DNA of 29,739 nt from an uncultured Acetatifactor sp. Its GTDB lineage: Bacteria > Bacillota > Clostridia > Lachnospirales > Lachnospiraceae. Each line of letters opens with the position of its first letter. Position 1 is the first letter of the stretch. Where the stretch lies: the NCBI GenBank assembly GCA_910587755.1, contig CAJUNZ010000016.1, forward strand, positions 1 to 29,739, read 5' to 3'. Below the pieces are notes generated by a model. It was not told the origin of the DNA, made no database searches, and saw nothing but the letters and a program-made list of their open reading frames with translations. Of this stretch, positions 16,704 through 23,101 are shown one piece after another. The translations under genes were made by a program, and so were the position numbers.

Positions 16704-17384
16704 TCAATTTCCTCCTGTTATAATAAAAGGCTGAATTGCCGAGGCTACCCCGGAGACAGGCATGGTCTGAAGCCAGATTTTTCCCGGTCCGGTCAGGACA
16801 GTATTGAAAAAGCCCTCGCCGCCCAGGAATTTGTTTTTCAGCCCCTTTACCTGCTGAATATCAATGTCAACTCCACTCTCAAAACCCAGCACATTCCCGG
16901 TATCCACAATCATCTGTTCCCCGGCCCCCAGAGTATACTCCACCATTTCGCCGTCCACCTCGACAAAGACAATCCCATGTCCTGACAACTTCTGCATAAT
17001 AAAACCCTCGCCGCCGAAGAAGCCAACTCCTGCCTTTTTAGTAAAATGGATGGATAGCTGCACACCGGCCTCCGATGCCAGAAATGCCGTCTTTTGCAGA
17101 ATATACTCTCTTCCTGCTGATACCTCCAGGGGCAAAATTAATCCAGGGAAACTGGATCCAAACGCGATCATTCCGGCGCCCTTGGCTGTGTAGATGTTCT
17201 GAAACATACTTTCACCTGAAAAAGCTCTGGAAAACATTTTACCCAGGCCGCCGCCACTGGTGGTTTCCATCTCCATATTGGGACTCATCCAGACCATGGA
17301 ACCTTTTTCAGTAATCATTTTTTCCCGGTCCTCCAGCTGGCAGACCACCACCGGAAAATTGCCGCCTTTCAATTCATATTTCAT
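16704..17384 (-). CDS. AIM24 / TIGR00266 family protein
   Basis: This soluble beta-rich protein of 226 residues belongs to the AIM24 (TIGR00266) family, which folds into repeated beta-strand units with many Gly-containing turns. Typical stretches are the start MKYELKGGNFPVVVCQL, GGGLGKMFSRAFSGESMFQN, GEGFIMQKLSGHGIVFVEV and GGEGFFNTVLTGPGKIWLQT. Length is normal. Its function in bacteria is not established, although the yeast relative supports mitochondrial membrane organisation. The ATG at 17384 follows AAGGATGG; the frame upstream has only a TTG. It has its own terminator. It may be cargo of element C or captured chromosomal sequence. Confidence 0.88.
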   Translation of the reverse strand: MKYELKGGNFPVVVCQLEDREKMITEKGSMVWMSPNMEMETTSGGGLGKMFSRAFSGESMFQNIYTAKGAGMIAFGSSFPGLILPLEVSAGREYILQKTAFLASEAGVQLSIHFTKKAGVGFFGGEGFIMQKLSGHGIVFVEVDGEMVEYTLGAGEQMIVDTGNVLGFESGVDIDIQQVKGLKNKFLGGEGFFNTVLTGPGKIWLQTMPVSGVASAIQPFIITGGN

Positions 17385-17499
17385 GAATAATCCATCCTTT
17401 CTGTTTTGAAACTCCAAGGGCGCACCCCTGGCATCTTATCTGGCGCTGTACCATCTATAAAACATTATACTCCCTTTATGAAGGATCGCAATACAAAGT

Positions 17500-18106
17500 T
17501 TATCTCTTATAAAGAAGCTGCTTCACACACTTTCTAATATTCTGTATCTTTGTATTTTCCCTTGTGGGATGCACTCTGTTTGTCAGCAGAATCACATACA
17601 TGCCTTCCACCGGATCGATCCAGATGCTGGTTCCCGTATAACCCAAATGTTCCGCCACACAGTTCCTGTAGGAAATGTCATCTGGTATCTTCTCCCAAAA
17701 GTTTTACTATAATCCCCTTTTTGTCAGAACCATACTGCTTTAAAAAGGTGGATTCTGACAGGCCCGATGTATGTGTTAAGAGATTTTGAATGGTGATGTA
17801 CTTCACGCTTTCACTCATTCTGCAGCTGTAAAAATCACCAATTCTATCCCTCAATGACAGCTGTTTCTCCTGCAGAAGCATCAGAATGCCCGGCCATGTA
17901 GACACCACTTTTGTCAGCGATGCAAGATCAAAAATGGTATCTATTTTCATTTCAATTTCAGCAGGAATCAGCTGCTGATACCCATAGCATCCCTGAAAAA
18001 CATGCCTCTTTCCAACGCCAATCGAAATACATGCTCCGGGAATTTCTTCTTTTTGAACCACTTCATTCAAATAAACATCAACTTCAACCAAAGTATTTTG
18101 ATTCAT
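17500..18106 (-). pseudogene. Beta-lactamase-family serine hydrolase, internally deleted
   Basis: This is a remnant of a CubicO/class C-like serine hydrolase. The N-terminal piece starts at ATG 18106 (TTGGAG upstream) and includes the catalytic SxxK motif as SLTK (in DLASLTKVVS) and the family stretch IQNLLTHTSGL. It ends out of frame at EDTR near 17678. The C-terminal piece resumes in another frame as DISYRNCVAEHLGYTGTSIW and ends with VILLTNRVHPTREN and a stop at 17500. The middle of the enzyme, including the usual YxN region, is missing. It is certainly non-functional. Confidence 0.82.
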
Positions 18107-18169
18107 GGTAAACTCCAACTTTCCCTTTTGTAAAGCACACCCAGCACTCCCAAAACCCATTTGTATGAA

Positions 18170-18210
18170 ACTGAACTTCTACACATCTATATAAATATCA
18201 TAAATCTCCA
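18170..18210. other. Element C attachment junction, A1 N-terminal side
   Basis: On the minus strand, the A1 gene reads ATTTATATAGAT (Ile-Tyr-Ile-Asp) and then becomes TGTGTAGAAGTTC, with a stop one codon later. ATAGA at 18186-18190 is shared with 9219-9223. Confidence 0.55.
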
Positions 18211-18364
18211 TATCCCTCCGGCTTTCCACGTAAGACCGGACCAGCTCCCTCTGAGAGCTGATACTGTTGCTCTCGGCTCTTCCCCAGGCGCTGCCCCCGT
18301 CCCAGGCGTCCTCCCGGGACAGGCGCAGATAAATTCCCACGCTGTAATGCTCTTTTCCCTTCAT
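18179..18364 (-). CDS. Large serine recombinase A1, N-terminal piece
   Basis: These are the first 59 or so residues of recombinase A1, with the start of the resolvase domain and catalytic Ser in IYLRLS (Ser16), then SNSISSQRELVRSYV. Homology stops at IYDIYI and a stop codon follows within three codons, from element C sequence. The ATG at 18364 is chosen because AGGAGGG lies at correct spacing; an ATG two codons earlier is too close. It follows the DUF6870-like gene by about 32 bp. Alone it is inactive; the rest is at 7763-9223. Confidence 0.87.
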   Translation of the reverse strand: MKGKEHYSVGIYLRLSREDAWDGGSAWGRAESNSISSQRELVRSYVESRRDMEIYDIYIDV

Positions 18365-18396
18365 TCTCATCCCTCCTGATACAGTCCTGGCCCGCC

Positions 18397-18672
18397 TCAG
18401 CTCCCCCAGTGGATTCTGGCGATTCTCTCCACATACTCCGCCATTCTGTCATTCATATCCTTTTCCTTCTCTCCATAGGAAAACTTCAGAATATACTCTC
18501 CGGACTTTACCAAAAAAGGATTCCCTGTCTGCTCCAGATAGCTCCTTATGCGGTTTTCCACCGGCTCCTCCCTGTCTATTTTCAGATCGGAAATGTCTGC
18601 CAGCTGCGCCCTGTCAGCCTCCATAATATCCGCATCTCTCATCTTTTGCAGCTCCTCCATTGTCATGCCCAT
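18397..18672 (-). CDS. DUF6870-like small protein of element A
   Basis: This small protein of about 91 residues is related to the one at 2777-3034. MEELQKMRDADIMEADRAQL resembles MKEVDIHTVDRESL there, and GNPFLVKSGEYILKFSY matches the KNPYCYRCGKLVVKVSF core. Cysteines of the element B copy are absent, so metal binding is not conserved. The ATG at 18672 follows GGAGGGAAGG. It directly precedes recombinase A1, the same order as in element B. Function is unknown; a role with the recombinase is inferred from the repeated pairing. Confidence 0.65.
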   Translation of the reverse strand: MGMTMEELQKMRDADIMEADRAQLADISDLKIDREEPVENRIRSYLEQTGNPFLVKSGEYILKFSYGEKEKDMNDRMAEYVERIARIHWGS

Positions 18673-18695
18673 CCTTCCCTCCAATCCCTCTCATT

Positions 18696-18825
18696 GCTGC
18701 CTATTCACTGATTCCCCTTCCGCAGCTGCCCATCCACTGATTCCCGTTCCGCAGCTGCCTATTCATTGATTCCAGTTCCGCAGCTGCCCATCCACTGATT
18801 CCCGCTCTGCAACTGCCTCTTCACA
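18696..18825. repeat. 29-bp tandem repeat, four units plus a partial
   Basis: Units start at 18696, 18725, 18754 and 18783, each GCTGCC followed by a variant of ATTCACTGATTCC and ending TTCCGCA. Units alternate between TATTCA and CATCCA types, so the higher-order period is 58 bp. The repeat lies between the element A end and its first gene. The 29-bp period is not coding. Confidence 0.9.
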
Positions 18826-19303
18826 GCTGCCTTTTCCCCACAACAAAACCTCCTGCCACATGCATATGAGGAAATTCCTTTGTCCTATGCGGCGTTCCTG
18901 ACAGCGGCGCCACACCATCCCCACTGTCGAGAACCGCGATCAGCACACCCTCCCCTGACAGCCCTGGATCCCGCAGCGTCACCTGTGCGATACAGGACAC
19001 GTTGGAAGGCATTTCCGCGCCGTAAAAATACCGCTTGGGCTTCTCCACATACTCAATCTCTTCCAGCTCGGCCACCCTGTCCACCAGGTGCTCCGGCACC
19101 GTCAGCACCGCATAACCCGCAATCAGATATTCCACTTTAATGCCCAGATCTTCCAGCACATCCAGACTTCCATGGTATTTTACTATCAGCTCCCAGGTTC
19201 GGGCAGGTCCGTTAAACCCCACATTTAATTCCTCCGTCTGTGCTCTGACTTCCTCCGGTGTCTGCAGCGCCAGCTGCAGCAGCTCCTCCAGTTTCTGATT
19301 CAT
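18821..19303 (-). CDS. S8 subtilisin-like peptidase, N-terminal piece of an interrupted gene
   Basis: This is the true 5' end of the split protease, with ATG at 19303 after AGGGAGG. Residues 1-100 form a prodomain-like region (TWELIVKYHGSLDVL, IAGYAVLTVPEHLVDRVAEL, EYVEKPKRYFY). The catalytic Asp lies in LIAVLDSG (Asp126). Family sequence stops at Gly128 and is replaced by 32 residues of element A read-through (DGVAPLSGTPHRTK onward) to a stop at 18821. Joined with the pieces at 5254-5877 and 22-1032 it gives about 618 residues, reasonable for clostridial S8 proteases with a prodomain and internal insert. Its own upstream gene is a truncated ABC exporter. Confidence 0.9.
   Translation of the reverse strand: MNQKLEELLQLALQTPEEVRAQTEELNVGFNGPARTWELIVKYHGSLDVLEDLGIKVEYLIAGYAVLTVPEHLVDRVAELEEIEYVEKPKRYFYGAEMPSNVSCIAQVTLRDPGLSGEGVLIAVLDSGDGVAPLSGTPHRTKEFPHMHVAGGFVVGKRQL
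18905..18940. other. Element A attachment junction, N-terminal side
   Basis: On the minus strand, CTCGACAGTGG (Leu-Asp-Ser-Gly) is the last protease sequence, followed by element sequence GGATGGTGTGGCG. The core GG is at 18921-18922. GTGT in this arm sits at the same distance from the core as the complementary ACAC in the other arm. Confidence 0.6.
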
Positions 19304-19412
19304 GTACCTCCCTTTCCTCCCGCCCCGAAGTTTACTCCGGAACCGGCATCTCCAAGATTTTGAAATACATTATCCTATGCGCAGGGCACACCGGAGTTTA
19401 CACCTGCCAGAC

Positions 19413-19808
19413 CTACATCGCCCTGCCACTGCTCCCCTGGGTCTGGACCACATCGTTGGTGATGCGGGTGATGATGGAAGCCGGGCGCAGCTGGTCTATA
19501 TTTTCCATGGAAAGCTGCTGCACATTGCGGTACATATCCCGGCGCAGCTCCCCGCCTATGGTCTGCGAAATTCTGCTGGCAAAACGATTGCGCACAAGGG
19601 CGCAGAAGACCCCGGTAAGGGCAATCCCCAGCATGCACACACCATAGAAAAGAATCTGTCCCACATCCTCATTCTCAATGCCCTGGTCCACAATCATGGA
19701 CATAAAAGCAGGCTGTAAAAGATCCGCCAGGGCCTCCATGGCCAGGAAAAAAGTGGACAGCAGAAAGATACCCTGATGCCTTCTGATATATATTAAAATA
19801 CGTTTCAT
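19413..19808 (-). CDS. ABC exporter subunit, N-terminal fragment
   Basis: This is the first 124 or so residues of an ABC-type multidrug/lipid exporter half-transporter. MKRILIYIRRHQG is followed by a first membrane span, LQPAFMSMIVDQGI, a second span (ILFYGVCMLGIALTGVFCAL) and the coupling-helix region RMYRN-like DMYRNVQQLS ... SIITRITNDVVQTQ. Homology then breaks and a stop comes seven residues later (GSSGRAM). The remaining membrane domain and the ATPase domain are absent from the window. The start overlaps the stop of the GNAT fragment (ATGA). The clean break resembles the other split genes here, so the rest may lie beyond the left edge; simple truncation is equally possible. Confidence 0.85.
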   Translation of the reverse strand: MKRILIYIRRHQGIFLLSTFFLAMEALADLLQPAFMSMIVDQGIENEDVGQILFYGVCMLGIALTGVFCALVRNRFASRISQTIGGELRRDMYRNVQQLSMENIDQLRPASIITRITNDVVQTQGSSGRAM

Positions 19809-19918
19809 TTATCCCTGCCCTCCAGCGCCGCATATTTCAGTTCTATTTTTCTGGCACTGTCGTGGATCCGCTCTATCTCGGCCCAGTCCTCCGGGATATA
19901 ATTTCTCACAGTGATCAT
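19805..19918 (-). CDS. GNAT acetyltransferase, N-terminal fragment
   Basis: This frame of 37 residues has a strong ribosome binding site (AAAGGAGAG) before the ATG at 19918. MITVRNYIPEDWAEIERIHD and ARKIELKYA match the N-terminus of a GNAT-family acetyltransferase. After ALE, where the family would continue for over 100 residues, the frame ends (GRDK stop), overlapping the ABC exporter start by four bases. The acetyl-CoA binding motif is missing, so it is not an active enzyme. It lies about 75 bp after RecQ. Confidence 0.65.
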   Translation of the reverse strand: MITVRNYIPEDWAEIERIHDSARKIELKYAALEGRDK

Positions 19919-19993
19919 ACTCTCTCCTTTTCAAAACATCCCTTTTTCATCTTTTCCGCCGCCCACCTCACCTGCTGGTTCCGGCGGCTCCCC

Positions 19994-22231
19994 CTACTCT
20001 TCTGTGTAATGGGCCACAATCATCCGCTGGGCTTTTTCATCATAATATATGTCCTCGTACTCCACGCCGTTCCTGCTTGTTCTGGGGGCACAGTACATGC
20101 CCGCCTCCGTACCTGCCTCCAGAACCAGCTTTTTCCACCGACCCTCCTGGTACTTTTCCTCCACATACTTTTGGTCCGTGAGAAAGCGGAAAATCTCCGC
20201 GCCCGTGATCTTTTTCATCCGAGCCGAGTTCCGGAATCCGCTCATGGCAGCGGCAAGCTCCGGCAGCAGACATTTCTCCTGGTAGGGGAAAGTCTCCGCC
20301 TGGTCTCTGGTAAGAGAAAACTCCGCCTTGGCTCCCCCTGATTTTTCCCTGTTCCTGGCCTCCTCCGGCCCCTGGCCAAAGTAGAATTTTTCCCTGGTTC
20401 CCCCTGTGAATTCACTCACCATTTCCAGGAACCGCTCCCCGTACTGTCCGTATTTGTATTCCCCGATCCCGGGTATCTGCAGCATTTCCTCCCTGGAAAG
20501 GGGCACCCTGATGCACATTTCCTGGAGCGTTTTGTCTGAAAAAATCAGGTAGGGCGGAATGCCCCGGGACCTGGCAGCCTCCGTCCGCAGCTTCCGCAGC
20601 AGGTCGAACAGCTCCAGTCCCCTGGAATTCAGAATGTCGGATTTCCGCTCCTTTACTCCGGACCCGCTCCCCTGGCCTCCCTGCCCTTTCAGCGTCTTTA
20701 AGATAACCTTTCTGTTCCCCAGCAGCACGTCCTGGGAGAACTCTGTGGTCCGCAGCAGGGCATATTTGTCCACGGTCTGAGCCAGCAGTCCATCCAGAAC
20801 CATCTGGCTGATAATCTCCTTAATCTCCGTCTCCAGCCACCCTTTCAGGCTCCCATAGGAACGGTATTCAGACACGCGGTACTCCTGCAGTTTTGCCCTT
20901 GTCTCCCCTGCAAGGGTTCCGGCCACCACATTGATCCCATAGCGCTGCCGCATCTCCTGGACACAGCCTATGATCTTAGCCGCCTCCTTTGTCACATCCC
21001 TCTCCTCATACTCTCTGTGGCAATTGGAACAGCTTCCGCAGGGCCCGCTGCCGTACTCCCCAAAATACCGGAGAATATATTCCCTCAGGCAGTTCTTTGT
21101 GATGCAGTAGCCGCTCATGGCCCGAAGACGGTCCTCATCCCGCTCCCGCATGATTCTCAACTCCTCCTCACCCATCTCCCCATTCTGCCCCTTGCTCTCC
21201 AGAAGATACCGGTTGACTATCACATCCTGGGCGGAGTAGAGCAGAATACACTGAGCGGGCCCTCCGTCCCGGCCGGCTCTTCCCGCCTCCTGGTAATAGT
21301 TTTCCATGCTCTGGGGCATGTTGTAGTGGAGCACATAGCGGATATTGGACTTGTCAATGCCCATGCCAAAGGCGTTGGTGGCCACCATCACCGGACTTCT
21401 GTCGTAAGTAAAATCCTCCTGGCTGCGGACTCTGGTCTCAATATCCAGTCCCGCGTGATACCTGGCCACAGGCACTCCCGCCTTCCGCAGCATCTCATAC
21501 ACGCCCTCCACGGCTTTCCTGGTAGCGCAGTAAATCACACCGCTCTCCTCAGAATGTTTTTTCACATAATCCCGTACATAATCCTCCTTCTTTCCCGGAT
21601 ACTCCACCCCAAAATAGAGATTTTTCCGGTCAAATCCCGTGGTCAGAACCTGAGGCTCCGAAAGCCCCAGCACACAGACAATGTCATCCCGCACCGCCTC
21701 GGTGGCAGTGGCAGTGAACGCGCTGATCACCGGCCGCCGGGGCAGCTGCCGGACAAACTGCACAATCTTCAGATAACTGGGCCGGAAATCCTGTCCCCAC
21801 TGAGAAATGCAGTGGGCCTCATCCACCGTGAGCATAGACAGATGTGCTCCCAGGGCAAACCGCATAAATTCCCCGCTCTCCAGCCGTTCCGGCGCCACAT
21901 AGATAATCTTATACCTGCCCTGGGATGCCAGGTACAGAGCCTTGGAAATCTGCCCCTCGGACAGGGAACTGTTTATGTATGCGGCGTGGACTCCTGCCTG
22001 GTTCAGAGCCTGCACCTGGTCCTTCATCAGAGAGATCAGCGGAGAGACCACCACTGTGATTCCCGGCAGCATCAGAGCCGGCACCTGGTAGCAGACCGAC
22101 TTTCCCGCCCCCGTGGGCATGATCCCCAGCACATCCTGCCCCCTCAGGATAGAATCTATCAGAAGTTCCTGCCCTTCCCTGAAACTGTCATAACCAAAAT
22201 ATTTCTTTAACACTGTATATTTATCAGCCAT
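19994..22231 (-). CDS. recQ: ATP-dependent DNA helicase RecQ
   Basis: This is a 3'-5' DNA helicase of 745 residues acting in recombination and replication repair. Motifs in order are Walker A PTGAGKS (39-45), DEAH (137-140), the RecQ-specific QWGQDFR (144-150), helicase C domain motifs including NAFGMGIDKSNIRYV and QEAGRAGRDG, the zinc-binding Cys set (CLREYIL then CGSCSNC), the winged-helix region and an HRDC domain (near LFDLLRKLRTEAARSRG to GIGEYKYGQYG). A further tail of about 120 residues follows HRDC. The ATG at 22231 is preferred because AAGGAG precedes it; an in-frame ATG at 22270 has no better signal. It appears intact and ordinary. Confidence 0.96.
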   Translation of the reverse strand: MADKYTVLKKYFGYDSFREGQELLIDSILRGQDVLGIMPTGAGKSVCYQVPALMLPGITVVVSPLISLMKDQVQALNQAGVHAAYINSSLSEGQISKALYLASQGRYKIIYVAPERLESGEFMRFALGAHLSMLTVDEAHCISQWGQDFRPSYLKIVQFVRQLPRRPVISAFTATATEAVRDDIVCVLGLSEPQVLTTGFDRKNLYFGVEYPGKKEDYVRDYVKKHSEESGVIYCATRKAVEGVYEMLRKAGVPVARYHAGLDIETRVRSQEDFTYDRSPVMVATNAFGMGIDKSNIRYVLHYNMPQSMENYYQEAGRAGRDGGPAQCILLYSAQDVIVNRYLLESKGQNGEMGEEELRIMRERDEDRLRAMSGYCITKNCLREYILRYFGEYGSGPCGSCSNCHREYEERDVTKEAAKIIGCVQEMRQRYGINVVAGTLAGETRAKLQEYRVSEYRSYGSLKGWLETEIKEIISQMVLDGLLAQTVDKYALLRTTEFSQDVLLGNRKVILKTLKGQGGQGSGSGVKERKSDILNSRGLELFDLLRKLRTEAARSRGIPPYLIFSDKTLQEMCIRVPLSREEMLQIPGIGEYKYGQYGERFLEMVSEFTGGTREKFYFGQGPEEARNREKSGGAKAEFSLTRDQAETFPYQEKCLLPELAAAMSGFRNSARMKKITGAEIFRFLTDQKYVEEKYQEGRWKKLVLEAGTEAGMYCAPRTSRNGVEYEDIYYDEKAQRMIVAHYTEE

Positions 22232-22270
22232 AAAACGCTCCTTCCCCCTGCCGGGTTCTTCTCTTTCCAT

Positions 22271-22509
22271 GCCAGACCTGCCCCTGTAGATTTTGTTGTC
22301 CTTCTCCTGTCCTTTTCCTCCCCTTCATTCTATCACAGCCGCAAATATTTTTCTACCCAAACCATAAACCGCCTGATTTCGCAGTTCCAGGCCCATATCC
22401 CTTACCTTCCGGCACGTCCTGCACAAAGCCGCATAACGAGTGTGGTGACACAAAACTAATGGAGAAAAGATAACATTAATAAAAATTGTATTAATTTATA
22501 AATCAGGAA
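22271..22509. other. Intergenic region between divergent recQ and the coiled-coil gene
   Basis: There is no convincing gene here. The left part is GC-rich and should contain the recQ promoter, but no good hexamer pair was seen. From about 22455 the sequence becomes strongly AT-rich, marking the start of apparently foreign DNA. Confidence 0.5.
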
Positions 22510-22538
22510 TTGCAAATACAGCCTTTTCTGTGTATAAT
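22510..22538 (+). promoter_or_regulatory. Promoter of the 88-residue coiled-coil gene
   Basis: TTGCAA (22510-22515) and perfect TATAAT (22533-22538) are 17 bases apart, about 30 bp upstream of the ATG at 22569. Confidence 0.8.
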
Positions 22539-22568
22539 CAAGAAAAAAAGAAATGGAGCTATTAAATT

Positions 22569-22835
22569 ATGAAGAATAAAACAAAACCTACCTATGAATT
22601 TGTAATGAATTCAACTATGGCAGATGCTATGGCATATGAATCCAAAAAGAATGAAGCAGAATACTATAAAGATGCATATAAAAAAGAAAAGGAAAAAAAT
22701 GAAAGATTAGAAGCGTTGTTAGATAATTCCAGTAAACAAATAGAAGTACTCAATGCTGTATACAAAAAAACAAATGAAAAATATGAAGATGCTGTATCAA
22801 AAAGTGCTCAAATATTGCGTTCTAAACAAAAATAA
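22569..22835 (+). CDS. Small Lys-rich coiled-coil protein
   Basis: This protein of 88 residues is not recognised. It is highly charged and helical (YYKDAYKKEKEKNERLEALL, SKQIEVLNAVYKKTNEKYED), with no Cys, signal peptide or membrane span, so a coiled coil is likely. Its codon use is very AT-rich compared with the GC-richer neighbours, which points to recent transfer. It has a near-consensus promoter and a modest ATGGAGC ribosome binding site. It lies alone on the plus strand between recQ and an IS256 remnant. It might be part of a former mobile element or a regulator; nothing in the sequence decides. Confidence 0.65.
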   Translation: MKNKTKPTYEFVMNSTMADAMAYESKKNEAEYYKDAYKKEKEKNERLEALLDNSSKQIEVLNAVYKKTNEKYEDAVSKSAQILRSKQK

Positions 22836-22907
22836 TTGAAAGCCGTTATAATTTTGCAGCGGCTCTCCCAGTAGTGTAAAAAAGTTTGAGTCTTTGGTAA
22901 AAAGTAA

Positions 22908-22955
22908 CTCCTTTTTAGTAAGAATCAAGATATGGAGCTTCTTACTGAAAAGGAG
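22908..22955 (+). promoter_or_regulatory. Hairpin covering the transposase ribosome binding site
   Basis: CTCCTTTTTAGTAAGAA (22908-22924) pairs with TTCTTACTGAAAAGGAG (22939-22955) at 16 of 17 positions around a 14-base loop; the mismatch would be a G-U pair in RNA. The right arm contains AAAAGGAG, the ribosome binding site of the ATG at 22963. Transcripts reading in from outside would hide it, a known way for insertion sequences to limit transposase. Confidence 0.75.
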
Positions 22956-22962
22956 TATTTAT

Positions 22963-23097
22963 ATGTCAATAGCAAAGGAACAACTTTGACAGTTTATTAC
23001 AGTAAACAAGCGCAATGACCATTCACCGAAGCGGCTTAAGAGCCAGTATGGGAAATTCCACATTGCGATGCTCCGGGACAGGAACGGCGGAAAAAAT
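22963..23097 (+). pseudogene. IS256-family transposase remnant
   Basis: The frame MSIAKEQL-stop-QFITVNKRND resembles the N-terminus of IS256-type transposases. It continues after an apparent deletion of the segment in between with SPKRLKSQYGKFHIAMLRDR, close to the family motif that ends in PRDRNG. A stop at codon 9, the internal deletion and the absence of the DDE catalytic domain make it dead. The possible left end of the IS begins near 22871 (AGTAGTGTAAAAAAG). The remnant ends against the cutC stop codon. Confidence 0.7.
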
Positions 23098-23101
23098 ATC
23101 C

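Larger units (their letters stand above)
9221..18187. mobile_element. Element C: 8.97-kb segment splitting recombinase A1
   Basis: This segment separates the Ser-bearing N-terminus of recombinase A1 from its remainder; removing it restores Tyr-Ile-Asp-Asp-Gly in frame. It holds an unknown plus-strand gene, a broken DUF4180 gene, a GT-C-like protein, a DUF6020 protein, a serine recombinase with SHOCT partner, an AIM24-family protein and a broken serine hydrolase. The recombinase is internal (1.9 and 5.6 kb from the ends), not at an edge. C may therefore be a composite or decayed element, or the recombinase may belong to a smaller unit within it. Confidence 0.6.
5866..18921. mobile_element. Element A: nested serine-recombinase element interrupting the protease gene
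   Basis: This segment of about 13.06 kb separates the N-terminal (Asp) and middle (His) protease pieces. Without the nested element C it would be about 4.09 kb, similar to element B. It would then hold a DUF6870-like gene, recombinase A1 (split by C) and intact recombinase A2, whose stop lies about 75 bp from the break. All point the same way as the protease. Boundaries come from in-frame continuity at a GG dinucleotide. Confidence 0.75.

Noticed and set aside
18696..18825. CRISPR array
   Set aside because: The 29-bp units are contiguous with no unique spacers and there are no cas genes, so this is a plain tandem repeat.
1..19303. The protease and recombinase splits as mis-assembly
   Set aside because: Three independent breaks rejoin in frame, in order and orientation, and the protease breaks lie beside recombinase genes. 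Chance chimerism would not give this, though long reads are still needed.
19328..19403. Inverted repeat ACTCCGG / CCGGAGT as a terminator or attachment site
   Set aside because: The arms are only 7 bp with a loop of about 50 bases and no T run; too weak to call.
21017..22210. Long plus-strand open frame of 397 residues
   Set aside because: It lies entirely antisense to the well-supported RecQ gene and has His/Pro-rich composition typical of a shadow frame.
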